A DNA stretch of 64,000 nt. Origin: Voacanga thouarsii. Lineage: Eukaryota > Streptophyta > Magnoliopsida > Gentianales > Apocynaceae. The position numbers and the translations under genes were made by a program. The stretch spans positions 5,704,001 to 5,768,000 of the forward strand of contig JANUWF010000008.1 in the NCBI GenBank assembly GCA_026120185.1, in the 5' to 3' direction. Shown here piece after piece: positions 1 to 11,228 of this stretch. The stretch's first letter is position 1, and the number at the start of each line of letters is the position of its first letter. The notes under the pieces are model-generated. The model was not told the DNA's origin. It saw only the letters and a program-made list of their open reading frames with translations, and did not search any database.

Positions 1-150
1 AATAGATGTAGTAGGTCCAATTGGTTACATAAGCTCATTAAATACAACCTAAATAGTTTCTCTTTCTGCAAGATTTATGGGCTTTGAAGGACCCCTTCCT
101 CTTTTCTTAGAGTTATTCCCAGGTTCTTGTGCAGAGAAAAAAATAGAAAT
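1..150 (-). pseudogene. Fragment of plant En/Spm-type transposase-like (Transposase_24-like) coding sequence
   Basis: Read on the minus strand, one frame runs from about 145 off the left edge of the window. It shows a basic KKRGRGPSKP stretch, then NLAERETI, VVFNEL and PIGPT separated by two in-frame stops (TAG and TAA, each one base from a glutamine codon). A basic RGP block, then VxFNExxQPIGP, is the layout I associate with the N-terminal part of plant Transposase_24/Ptta-type proteins. The piece is short, interrupted and cut by the window edge, so it is a relic. The family name is from memory of the motif. A gag-like or unrelated plant protein cannot be excluded. Confidence 0.4.
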
Positions 151-2160
151 CATTAGGGAAGTTCACATCTGCATATTCTTAATGAGTGTATTATATATTG
201 TTCAACTACTTATGTATTGTATGTTGAGTGTAGTGCAATGCTCTATACAGCCCAAGTGGATCATGAGAAGTAGAAATGCAGAGTGTAGTGCAATGTTGTT
301 GAATGGATGCATGAGAAGGTATTGTTCCTTGGGGTCAGTACTGTTTGGTTGAGACATTTGGGGATTAAAAAAGTGGATTAAAGCTGGTAGGATTGGGGTG
401 CTAAATATTTTCGACTGGAAACTTAGATAATAGCCCAAAACCATTTTTTCTTATTCTAGGAGCTATTTGGTTGAGATATCTTTTTTGATGAAATTAAAAA
501 AAAAAAAGTGTAACAATAATACAAGTTGAAACTAAAATGAAGAAGGAAATTTAATATTAATAACTACTAATCATAACCTTCAAACCACTAGAGTTGATCA
601 TATAAAATTAATTAAAAAAAAATCAACTGTGCAACTATTAATTCATGATAGAAAAGATTCTTAATTTCAATTGGACTAGGTACTACACTTACCATTGGAA
701 ATTTCAATCATAATCAACGATTTTCTCAGTTGTTGGCTATGTTCAACTGATCAGTTCGATCGAAATTTTAGTCACCTTAAACTAAGTTAATACTTCTAAA
801 GTTTTAAAGTATGGGCAAACTTAATATTTATTAGGTAGGTGATCTATCCAAAAACCATTATCTAGAAAGAATACACCTTGAAAAAAGAAAAAAAAAAGAC
901 AATTACCAAACTCTATAATTTATGAATTATTTCATTAAAAGAAAACTTGCTACAAATTATGATATGTTGAAATAGTCACATAAAAGAATAGATCAGCTTT
1001 AGGCACCTGAAAATTATGTAAAGATGCTGGGAAGTGCTTGGAAGCATTAATCACTAAACTTTCCGAAATGCATTAATGTGGGGAAGAAGATTGATGTGGG
1101 TAATGTTGTAGCCATTTGGGCTCCAGATGACTTCTCCTTCTTGATCTCTTCCTTTCTCACACACAATGCATAGAAACGGTATGAGAATTTGGTCATACTA
1201 ACACTAAGTTCCTTGACTCATACGAAGGCTTTTGTAACTCTTTTTCTTCCTTTTCTTTTACCATCCTCCTCTTTTCAATTCTTCAAAAACTTATGACTAC
1301 AAATAGCTTCACAAGACAATTTCTTTTAGTTACTAAAGTTTGATTTTCATGAACAAATTATAACCCAAGAATACGCTAAAAATGAAATAAAAACAATTAT
1401 TATGGATTATTCACCTGTTTGGAGAAACACCTGGCTGTTCACTTATGCCCAATGCCTCTACATTTTTAGACCTTTAATGCTACATCCAAACAGAGAATTA
1501 TGCATAACTAATTCTACCATATGCCCTTAAACTCCCCAATTCTTTTCTTTATACAACTTTTGACACCACAATCATAGGATAAAATGTTATGCGTATTGTA
1601 CTATAAAATTCAGTAGAGCATTCCTATAAGAAATTAAGTGCAAATCAGTTCTATATTATACAAAACAAATATCCACCAATCCATACACTGCAAACTCTCA
1701 ATAAACAGAAAATGCTATATATATGTTAAGATATTACCATGCCGGAAGCATGAAATCGACAAAATGATAACAGATTAATATTATTCTATCATTTTAGTTT
1801 GGTTAAATACTATATGCTAAAATAAGTGAAAAAAAATGCTAAATTTAAAGGGAAACTATGTTCACTAGCTTGAAGGAAGAAGAAAGTGACTAGTCATTTA
1901 GGTTTAAACAGCCAGAATAATGGATAAAAAAGGCAACTTTGCATGCCAAAATAAGTTGGAGCAATAAAGATATCAACTACCTCATTTCTAATTTAAATAT
2001 GGATAGCACATCAATTGATTCTGCCCACTCATCCAAGCTACAAATGAAATGAATGCATAGATCAAATAAAAGAAATAATGCAATCAGAACCAGAATGGAC
2101 TAAATCCTCCCTTTAATCTATAAGAGAAAATTGAGAATGAATCTAAAGTTAGATGATGGA
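151..2160. other. AT-rich stretch without a recognisable gene
   Basis: Both strands are full of stops. No transposon end, primer site or protein motif was recognised. Short open frames near 77-444 overlap each other on opposite strands and look like chance frames. Confidence 0.5.
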
Positions 2161-2186
2161 TTTAATAAAAAGTTTACCTTAAATGA

Positions 2187-2500
2187 TCACCATGAGTGGC
2201 CAACCAATGCTCCACCATAGATGCCCCCAAAACCGCCTACAATAAATCTTTGAACATTTGATTTCATCATGTGCTGCCTAGCGTACTCCTCAACTACTTA
2301 CTACATTCCGCTAAGAAGGATTGGGAAGATTTAGTAGTGAAATTATCCAACAAAACCAAACTCGGTAATCTGTGGGGTTTTTTTGGTAAAAATGAATTGC
2401 AAAGAACTGCCAAGGATTGAATTGTGCAGTTGAGGAGAATCAAGAATTGAAAAATCCTCGACATTGTTTGATTTGCACTTAGATTATCAAACTTCAATCA
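2187..2500 (-). other. Possible small two-exon host gene fragment, function unknown
   Basis: On the minus strand a 67-codon frame (2497-2294) starts MSRIFQFLILL after an upstream ATG and ends in a stop. A second frame follows at once (about 2300-2187), reading EEYARQHMMKSNVQRF and then a glycine-rich IVGGFGGIYGGALVGHSW before TGA. An AG|GTAAAC donor-like site lies just downstream of that stop. The glycine-rich hydrophobic end resembles a small membrane protein, but I do not recognise the family and no splice pair joins the frames convincingly. The 5' end lies about 300 bp from the solo LTR at 2778. This could be a real short gene, a pseudogene or chance. Confidence 0.2.
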
Positions 2501-5018
2501 GCTGTGAATCTGACTCAAAGCATTACTTGTCTTCACCCAGTTGTGACTATGACTGAGAGATAAGAGTAAATTCCTACAACTTTAGGCTCGAATTTGGAGA
2601 TCAGAAGAAGGGAATGATGAAGCTGGGAAATGAAAGGGAAAGTTCAATTTGATGCAAAAAAATTTTGGGGAAAAATTTTATCCTCCTTTTAGCATCTACC
2701 TTGGCGCCTTTAACTTTTCATTTTTTAAAAAAAAATTAATAGAATGAGAGTTAAATTTTTTTTTCTTTTATTTTTGTTGTAACACCCCACTCCCTAGGCC
2801 CAACAGGGCCGGGGATATCGTCCCGTTCAAAGGCAATGGGTCTTTATAACTAGGTCACACCAACGAAAAATAAAAACAATACTTTAAAGATTGAACTTAT
2901 TACAACCCAAAAATTCCAAAATAAATTGTTCACTATCATCTCTCAAACCAACACATAAAATAAATAACACAAAGTCTTCAAAGCAGGCAATAATCTAGCT
3001 ACTCATATCCACAACAGGATCTACTTGAAAACCTGGCATAAAAGGTAATGAGATAAAAATCTCAGTAAGCCTGTGAGTACTTTGAGTGTTTCAAGTAAAA
3101 CAGTTCATGTATGCAAGTTGTAAAAATTGTATAGAAGAAAATGCTGGCAAGCAATAAATAAGGATTAAAAATAAAGAGTGACGTTTTGCTTTCAAACCAT
3201 ACATGTACACAATAAATACAACCACTCAAATGGGTAGCCATCGGTTACCACACGTTGGGCCCCATGACCATATAACGGTCAGAATGCCATACTTTGTGCA
3301 GACTGACAAAAAGGTAAGTGATCGGCCTACCAAGTAAGATACTCCTTCTTCTCTACACCTAAACATACCGGTTGTCCACTCCGGAAACACACAATCCACT
3401 TGACTGAAACTTGCTAGCTCGGACCGGCATGACTAAGTAGTACTGTCGCTTCTCTAAGTTGAGTTCATCTTCTAGAGGTGGCCTCCTGCCAGAAGACTCG
3501 CTCTTGTTCTTCAAAACTAGTACTACTAGCCTACCCTTATTGAGTACTCAACGTTGATTGTCCCACTTGGGAGAAAACGGATCAAACATTACTTTACTTA
3601 GAATAGCAATTAAAGGTTTCTAAAATTCGTGTCAATGTGGGTTTTTAGAAAGAGTTTAGTGTTTGTGCAAAACTGCTTGTTTAGTTTTCAAATGATTTGT
3701 TTGACTGAACAAGAAAGGAAACAGTCATTAATTGCCTTTACAAAATGAGTGTCCATACACTTCGCGTTTGGTTTGCCATAGTAACCTTTTGTCATCAAAT
3801 AAGTTTATGAGGAGCTTACCTAATCCTTTGCTTGCAAGTTCACAAATCTTCCAAAGCTGACCTAACCCCGCCTAGGGTAAACACAAGTTATATGGTTATA
3901 CTCAAACTATATTCGCTTCTATAAATAATTCTAGTTCAACTTATTACAATCATGACCCTAATGTCCTAAGCTTTAAGGCTAGATGATAAAGGGTTTTATA
4001 AAATAAGTCCAGCTTAATAAGTGAAAATAGCTAGGGGTTGTAAAATAATTACTAATATATTATAGGTTCAAATACAAATCTTGAGTGTTGTTATTAATGA
4101 ATGAACCAGGGTTTAATTGATGAAGAATCCTAAGTCCTAGATGATATTATTAAAATAAATAATAAATTATTACTAATCTCTTAAATAATAATTAATAGAT
4201 AGAAAATAATAAATAAATTTTATTAAATTTTGATCAATAGATTATAGTATTTATGAATATATGGCCTACAAGATTAATATTTTACCTATTATTATTATTA
4301 TTTATATAAAAGGCTTTATTTATTATTATTATATATAAATATTTATATATATTATCTTTAATAAAGGATATTATTTATTTGGCTAAAATATTACTATTCC
4401 ATTTAATATTCCAATTCCAACTTCCTTGGGTTTTCGAAATCTTTGGAGGAAATCATAATATTAAAATTGGCCAATTAAAATAGCTTAGGATCAACAAGGT
4501 CATGATCATAATTTTTCTATTGCTAACAAGAATCATGAACATAAACTCCAACATCAATCAACAAACTATTTTATTCATGAATAAAGACTTAAATCCATAC
4601 CTACTATCACATGGCCAAATCTCTACTAAGTATAATCATATTCATGGCTTCAATGACAACAAGAACATAATACCCTATTCACCAAAGGTGACATAATATC
4701 TAGCATGCTTAAACATTCATACTCACTTAAGACACGAAGAATATGCATCGATCCATAAGAAATTTCATAAAACTTAACCATGCCCAAACATTCTCAAGCT
4801 CCAATCTCAATTCCTTCATACATAAGCATATACTCAAACCCCAATCATATTCTATCTCTTTCCATCAACATCTAAGAGACATAACTTTAGAATTAAAGAG
4901 AAATACTTGGTTGATGACTATCTTGATGAAGATTCAAGGAGATCCACACGCTTAGGAAGCTTGAATCGTGCAAGAAAGAAGAAGAAAAACAGCTATAGTT
5001 GTAGCAACCATTTTAACT

Positions 5019-5041
5019 GAGAGAGAGAGAGAGAGAGAGAG
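5019..5041. repeat. (GA)n microsatellite in LTR A
   Basis: About 11 GA units. The counterpart in LTR B is the CT tract at 38446-38472, so the tract was probably present in the parent LTR. Confidence 0.95.
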
Positions 5042-6618
5042 TATTAGTATGACATGTTAAAGATTGAAGGGAAGAAGATGAACAAAAGTTGTTCTTGGTT
5101 ACCTTGATGGTGTTCTTGAGATTTCAAGAAAAATTCTGGTTTTTTATCCGATTGCAAATTTTTGTTTTCGAGATTTGATGTTATAAAATCCAGAAATGGA
5201 CTCTAGGGAGTGAGTAGGCATGATCTAGAGTTTTTGAAAGGGATTGAAGGTGTTTAGAGTGGTCTTAGGCTTGAAGAAAGGTAGTGTGTGTTCTTGGAGA
5301 AATTGAGAGAATTGGAGAGAAAGTGCTGGACGAAATGCTAAAGGTGTTGACTGAATGATTGAGGGATTTCTGTGATTTGATTTTTAGATTAGGGAGAAGA
5401 GGGAAATCTGGTTGTTTGAAATTCAAATGGAGTAATTTATGGAGTGTTTTATGGTAGAAGATATGGTAATGTTGTTTGATTGATGCAGGTTCTTTAGAGC
5501 TACTATGGCCGGCTAGTTTTGTTGTGGTTTTGCTAAAATGAATGAGAGTTGAAGGAGCTATAAGGTTGGCTGAAACGCTGAGTTCAATGGTGGGAGAATT
5601 TCTGGTTTTTGAAGCTTAATCCAAGGGAGTTTTTATGGAGCAATTGATGAACTTTTTGAACTTCAATTGAAAGTTTGATTGGAATAATTGAAGGAGGAAT
5701 TTGAGGAGTGGTTATGGAGTCCAGTCATGTAGGTCAGTAGAGGAGGGTAATAGAGTTCAGTTCATGGTTGATTAAGGTTAACTTCACAGAAGTTTGAGGT
5801 GGTTTTCAGACAAGGCTTAAAGAGAGAGCAAGGCTGAAATTTTTCTGATTTGAGATTCGAATTGCCTACTGGAATTTGTTGTGCAGTTTTTCTGGAATGT
5901 TCCAGCTGATTTGCAGAGGGTTTGGGAGGTTTGGAGGGTCCTTTAAGGCTGGTTTCTAGCCTTCTTTATGGAGGAAAGGCAGAGGTAATCTACTGGTCTG
6001 AAGGGTAGAAGAAACAGCTTTGTTTTGGGCCTGCTAAGCATCGAAGCTGTCCAGAATTTTTTTTCTAGTTTGCACAGCTTTGTGCAGTCCAGTTTTTGGC
6101 AAAGAATTTCAGTCTTCAAGCTGAATAAGTTGGCCATTTTTCTGGCAACATTTGAGTAAGAAAGATTGTTGAAATTTTTGAAGGCTAGACTGCCCAAGAA
6201 CCTAAAAAATTTTTAGATTGCTTCCATGAAGAAAATGAACACTATGGAGTGGAGTTTGAAGGTTCAACCATGGAGATTAATTCTCTTGGGAACCTTTCTT
6301 AGCTCCTTCCCTATTTTCAGTCAAAACTCTATCCTCTAAGAGCCATTTTCGAAATTCCAAGACCAAAAATCCTTGCTGAAATTTGCTGGAATTAAAACAT
6401 AGATTTAGATAAATTGAACAAACTTAATTGGTAAAGAATTTAAGGTAAGCTAGGAAATAAAAGGACATGAATCCCTTAAGAATTCTTTTAGGGCATAAGA
6501 ATAGGATTAGGATATTCCTTCATGTCTCCCATAGGACAACACTCATATTTCTACTTATAGAATGCAAGGGCCGAAAAAAATTCAACCTAAAAAAAATAAT
6601 CATGATAAAACTTAAATG

Positions 6619-6690
6619 ATGGGATTTGAACTCAAGACCTTAGAGATTAATTCCAAAGCTCTAGCCACTAAACCACAACAATTATTGTTC
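6619..6690 (-). other. tRNA-like (SINE-like) segment inside LTR A
   Basis: On the minus strand the segment reads as a D-arm-like TTTAGTGGCTAGAGC (A box) followed about 25 bp later by GAGTTCAAATCCC (B box, T-loop-like). Spacing and order match a pol III internal promoter. The same segment lies at the homologous place in LTR B (36757-36825). The acceptor stem does not pair well, so this is a tRNA-derived relic and not a functional tRNA gene. Confidence 0.5.
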
Positions 6691-6842
6691 TTATTTTCTC
6701 TCCCAAATATTCTTCCTATTTAATCCTCAAGCTATTTCCTATTTTGACCTAAAGCAAAATTACCATTTTACTCTTCCTACTCAATAAGCACAACTATGCC
6801 TTCTAGACTATAAATTATAATTCTAAAGCACATAAAATCATT

Positions 6843-6844
<2 letters not shown>

Positions 6845-6876
<32 letters not shown>
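6845..6876. repeat. (AT)n microsatellite in LTR A
   Basis: About 16 AT dinucleotides close to the right end of LTR A. Confidence 0.95.
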
Positions 6877-6879
<3 letters not shown>

Positions 6880-6950
6880 TGCAAGAAAATACAATATGCA
6901 TCCTGATCCCCTTACTATAGGGTTGGCTTTAGGTGGGGTTTCACATTTGT

Positions 6951-7201
6951 CTTCTGGATAAATTTATTCTTAGCTTTTTTTAGTGAAATTACACTTAAAG
7001 TTATGAATATATTATAACATATAATAAATATTATTAAATATATTAATTGTTGCATTTAATTATAAATTGTTCCAAAACTACAATATTTGGCAATATTTGT
7101 AATATGTGTTATAAAGTAAATGTCATAATAAATGTTTGATTTAATATTTAAAAATATATGTCATTAAAACTATGTCACGAAAATCATTTTTTGTTATAGT
7201 G
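6951..7201 (+). mobile_element. AT-rich segment ending in a CACTA-like terminus
   Basis: The segment ends CATTTTTTGTTATAGTG at 7201, which on the other strand is CACTATAACAAAAAATG, a CACTA-type terminal sequence. No matching left end was found, so this is probably one end of a small DNA transposon cut short, perhaps by LTR A. Confidence 0.3.
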
Positions 7202-7224
7202 ACTCCACTCGACAAATATAGTTA

Positions 7225-8695
7225 GAACCTATAGTACATTCATAAATGTAATTATATCAAATCAATGATCTAACCATTAGATTTGTTAGAAATGCTAAAA
7301 AAAAGTATGATGACCAAATTTAAAGATTATTGGATATATTTTCTTACATAATCTAACATAATCTCCGTATAAAAGCCCATAACCTAACACATTTATAAAG
7401 ATAAGCATATCAAATTAATGATCCAATCGTTAGATTTGTTAAAACTATTAAAAAATATTATGATAAAATTTGAAGTAATTGAATATATTTTGCCACATAA
7501 TCATGCATAATCTCTATATAAAAGCCCCAAAACATAACACATTTTTAAAAATAAGCATATCAAATTAATGATCTAACCGTTAGATTTGTTACAATTGCTA
7601 AAAAAAGTATTATGACCAAATTTGAAGGTAATCGAATATATTTTGTCACATAATCTATTATAATCTCTATATAAAAGTCCAAAAGTAATACAATTTTAAA
7701 CTTAAGTATATCAAATTAACGATTCAACCGTTAAGTTTGTTAAAATCTCTAAAAAAAAGTCTAATGACCAAATTTGAAAGTAATCGGATATGTTTTGTCA
7801 CATAACCCAATACAATGTTTATATAAAAAGATCATAACCTAACACATTTACAAAGATAAGTGCATCAAATTAATGATCCAACCTTTAGAATTGTTAAAAT
7901 TGCTAAAAAAATATATTATGGTCAAATTTAAAGGTAATTGGATATATATTTTGCTACATAATCTCTATATAAAAGTCCAAAAGTAATACAATTTTAAACT
8001 TAAGTATATCAAATTAACGATTCAACCGTTAAGTTTGTTAAAATCTCTAAAAAAAAGTCTAATGACCAAATTTGAAAGTAATCGGATATGTTTTGTCACA
8101 CAACCCAATACAATGTTTATATAAAAAGATCATAACCTAACACATTTACAAAGATAAGTGCATCAAATTAATGATCCAACCTTTAGAATTGTTAAAATTG
8201 CTAAAAAAATATATTATGGTCAAATTTAAAGGTAATTGGATATATATTTTGCTACATAATCTAGCATAATCTCCATAAAAAAAACCATAACCTAACACAT
8301 TTTTAAACATAAACATATCAAAGTAATTATCCAACTGTTAGATTTTTTTAATTCACTAAAAAAAAAGAATGTTATAGCTAAATTTGAAGGTAATCAAACA
8401 TATTTTTCTACATAATCTAGTCTAATCTCTATATAAAAGCCCATAACCTACCTTTATAAAGTATTTAACGATCCAACCTTTAGATTTGTTGCAATTATTA
8501 AAAAAGTAGTATGACCAAATTTGAATATAATCAGATATATTTTGCTATATAATCTAGCCTAATCTCTATATAAGAGGCTAAAATCTAACGTTTTCATAAA
8601 TATAAGCATATTAAATTAACGATCCAACCGTTAGATTTGTTAAAATCACTAAAAAAAATATTATAACCAAAATTAAAAGTAATCGGATACAATTT
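7225..8695. repeat. Tandem array of about ten ~150-bp units
   Basis: The repeating unit holds, in order, CACATTTATAAAGATAAG, ATCAAATTAATGATCCAAC, CGTTAGATTTGTTAAAAT, a run of A, GACCAAATTTGAAGGTAATC and a CTCTATATAAAAG block. The GACCAAATTTG-type core recurs near 7313, 7463, 7615, 7768, 7921, 8067, 8220, 8377, 8513 and 8668, giving a period close to 150 bp. Two-unit blocks at about 7670-7967 and 7968-8265 are almost identical (offset 298 bp, one difference noticed), so the array has grown recently by a dimer step. No coding capacity. Related units lie beside another CACTA end at 30870-31140, in the same direction relative to that end. Confidence 0.9.
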
Positions 8696-8731
8696 GAAAT
8701 ATTATTAACGGATTTTGTTGTATATATATAC

Positions 8732-8757
8732 CACACACACACACACACACACACACC
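8732..8757. repeat. (CA)n microsatellite
   Basis: About 12 CA units directly after the 150-bp array. Confidence 0.95.
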
Positions 8758-9199
8758 CTGTTTTGATTTTTTTAAAAAATTAAAATTTTACAAATATAAA
8801 ATAATATTTTTCATCTATCTAAACCCACTGCGCCCATAAAAAAAAAAATGTATAACTTATTTAGCAAATTTAAAATGTAACAAAAATATTCTTCCCTATA
8901 CCATGGTCTAGACCACAATCACAAAATAGAGTATACTATAGTTTATGTACTTCCACTTTCTATTTTTATTTCTTTTTATTTGATTGTAGAAAGTTGATTT
9001 TGTTCTAAGTAAATAAAATAAGGCAAAGAGTATGTATAGGTAGTTGGTCCAAAAAATTATATATAAATGAATAAAATAGTAAATATAAAGATTTGAACAC
9101 ACAACCACTTGAATATAAACGATTATCTCAACCGTAGCGCCTAATGATAGCTTTCATTTTGTGTTAACAATTTTTAATATTTGATAAAAGAAGAAAAAG

Positions 9200-9487
9200 T
9201 ATTCTTTTTCTGCAGTTTAGTAAAACTATGGGTAATTAACTTTCTTTACCAACAATTTTAAATTTTTGTGACAAAAAGTAATTTTTACCGACACCATTTT
9301 TAAATATGTGGTTAAAAAAAAAATTCTACAGAAATGTAGTCGTGGCAAAATAAAGTGTTACAAAAAAAGGTTTATATGCCACGGAATTCAAAACTGTAGT
9401 AAAAACTAAGTTTTTACCATATATTTTGCTATGTTACAAATAAAAATGAAACCAAAAGCTTTTTTGTTTTTTTTTTTTTTGTAGTGA
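9200..9487 (-). mobile_element. CACTA transposon end with subterminal repeats
   Basis: On the minus strand the segment opens CACTACAAAAAAAA at 9487. It continues with short repeated motifs such as GCCACGG, GTCGTGGCA and TTTTTACC in both orientations, as expected of CACTA subterminal regions. The ~150-bp array lies further inside in the same orientation seen at 30421-31140. The other terminus is not in evidence, so the copy is incomplete. Confidence 0.5.
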
Positions 9488-10205
9488 TCATATTTTATCC
9501 ATGATATGGTTAACTTATTAAAAACTATTATAAAAAATATGAAAATTTTGGCTCTTAGAAAAATTGTTAGAGCTTCGTAGGAAGGTTAATAATTTTCTAA
9601 GTTAAGCTTATAACCATAACTAATTAAACTTCCTTAATAATTAATAATTTAGAGATAGTTCTATCGATAGGATGGCTACTACTCACATTACCTACGAATA
9701 ATCAAATATTAATACCTCTAATGTAGGTTGGCCAATACCAACATATATCTGTGGCTTTGATTATAATTCTACTGTTAGTTCTGGATTCTCGTGAAAATTC
9801 ATCCTATAGGAGGCCATGCTTAAAATGACATGAGGATAAACATAATCTCTAACAAGAATCTGTGATGAAACCTATGAGGCCATTAGATCCCCTCTCCCAC
9901 TTAATCTTCTAAGAAAAATAAGTTCTTGAGAAAAATGTTTTCTTTAAAAAATATTTGCTTTTCATTAACTTAAGTAAAAAATTCCAAAATTTCAACTATT
10001 ATTCTCTATGTTAAGAATAATACCCTTTAAGAGAATGAATTATGAATTTTTATTTTCACTACTTAAATTAAAACAATATTTTAGGAATTAAATTTAAAAT
10101 ATTTAAATTCAGAATTATTGTCCATGACAAGGAAAAAACCTTTTGGAAGAATAAATCATGAATTTTATTTTAAATTCCTTAGTTCCCTTTAAAACATTTT
10201 TCTTA
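9488..10205. other. Unassigned AT-rich DNA with a ~118-bp duplication
   Basis: No coding motif was recognised. Segments near 10018-10075 and 10136-10190 resemble each other (both carry GAATTTTTATTTT- or GAATTTTATTTT-like cores before TTAAAAC), suggesting a small tandem duplication. Nothing else can be supported. Confidence 0.4.
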
Positions 10206-11228
10206 ATTGTTTTATCTAGTAAAAAATAAAATTTTCAAAAACTTGTGTATTTAATCATAAAATTAAATAAATAGTCATGCTTTGAAAAATAAACTTTTTA
10301 CATGCTATTTCTATTGTTTATTCTTTTGTCATCAAATAACGTATTAGACATCATAATAATAAATGAAAATGATCTTGTTTAATCTTAAGGTGGTTTCTCC
10401 TTTACTAATCATATTTATGCAAAATTATTTATCAAAATAAATAAACCATTGTAGGAAATGTAACCTCGTGTAAGATTGGTCACAAAAAGAAAAAGAAAAT
10501 ACAAGGAAAAGTATTGAAAATTTTTCTAGAAACTCTTCATGAAACAAGCGAACTGAACAACACAAAAATGATCCGAACCAGCTTCGAATCAAGACAAAAA
10601 GCCCCAGTTTTTCCTTAGCATTACCCTATGCTTGGATTTCTTCCTTTTCTACACATGGCTAGTTGATGGCTTGCTCAAACTATGGACCGGCTTGAGCAGT
10701 CCATGGCTTGATCAAGCTATGGACATGCTTGCTCTCTTGAAAGCACCAAGACAATCACTACCTAGCCTCCAAGCCCTTGGCTAGTTTTCTACTTTGTGAG
10801 ATGAAGCCACGGATTGGTTTTCAGTAAGCTAGCCTTTTCCAAGCCGATGACCGGTTTTTGCAAGCCAGTCACTGTTTGTCTCCTGAACCGTTAATCTTCT
10901 CAGCTTTCCTTTACTTTGTTTCCTTCTTTCTTCCATGTGTTCGGCACCAATATTTCTACATAAATCCTTAGATAACATTGAAATACAATACCAATCGTCT
11001 ATGCCTTTCAAAACAAGGCATCCACGAATTCTACGGGAAAAGGAATTAACAATAAATTACAAGTGCCTATGCCTCCATGCGCAAGACTACACAAAATCTA
11101 CCCATATAAAAAATCATGAGGGATCCATACGATCACAAAGATTGAATTCTAAATTAGTAAAGGAACTATCTTTCTAGTTATTAACTCTAAGCATACTCCT
11201 AGATTATAACCATGGCTCTTATACCATT
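10206..11228 (-). mobile_element. Copia-type leader/internal fragment (copy 1), non-coding
   Basis: This stretch resembles 13069-13927 over most of its length: GTTTTATCTAG/GTTCTTTCTAG at the left, a GGTGGTTYYTCCTTTACTAA block, several CATGGCTTG-like short repeats, and AACTCTAAGCATACTCCTAGATT next to the primer site. It sits immediately 3' of an LTR in the minus sense and has no gag or pol domain. Confidence 0.6.
11214..11226 (-). promoter_or_regulatory. Primer binding site (initiator Met-tRNA)
   Basis: On the minus strand TGGTATAAGAGCC stands 2 bp after the LTR end. The standard Met-tRNA complement is TGGTATCAGAGC, so there is one mismatch across those 12 bases. Confidence 0.75.

Larger units (their letters stand above)
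2778..6945 (-). mobile_element. Solo LTR A of a long-LTR (Tekay-like) Ty3-gypsy family, TSD tttgt
   Basis: The element begins TGTAACACCCCAC and ends GTGGGGTTTCACA, so it has TG..CA ends with a short inverted repeat. It is flanked on both sides by the same 5 bp, tttgt (2773-2777 and 6946-6950), which is the retroviral integration mark. The 4168 bp contain no coding domains. Its sense strand is minus, judged from the match to LTR B at 36506-40844 in the opposite direction: both share the terminal blocks, the GA/CT microsatellite, a tRNA-like segment and a GC-richer block near 3230-3560. A single LTR with a perfect duplication and no internal region is the product of LTR-LTR recombination. Other family members here carry a Met-tRNA primer site, which suggests a chromovirus. 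That clade call is inference. Confidence 0.9.

Noticed and set aside
7225..8695. Regularly spaced repeats considered as a CRISPR array
   Set aside because: The whole ~150-bp unit repeats without unique spacers, and the context is plant transposon DNA.
9080..9150. B-box-like TGTTCAAATC on the minus strand beside a possible A box, suggesting a SINE
   Set aside because: The A box is poor, there is no target duplication or poly(A) tail, and no second copy was found in the window.
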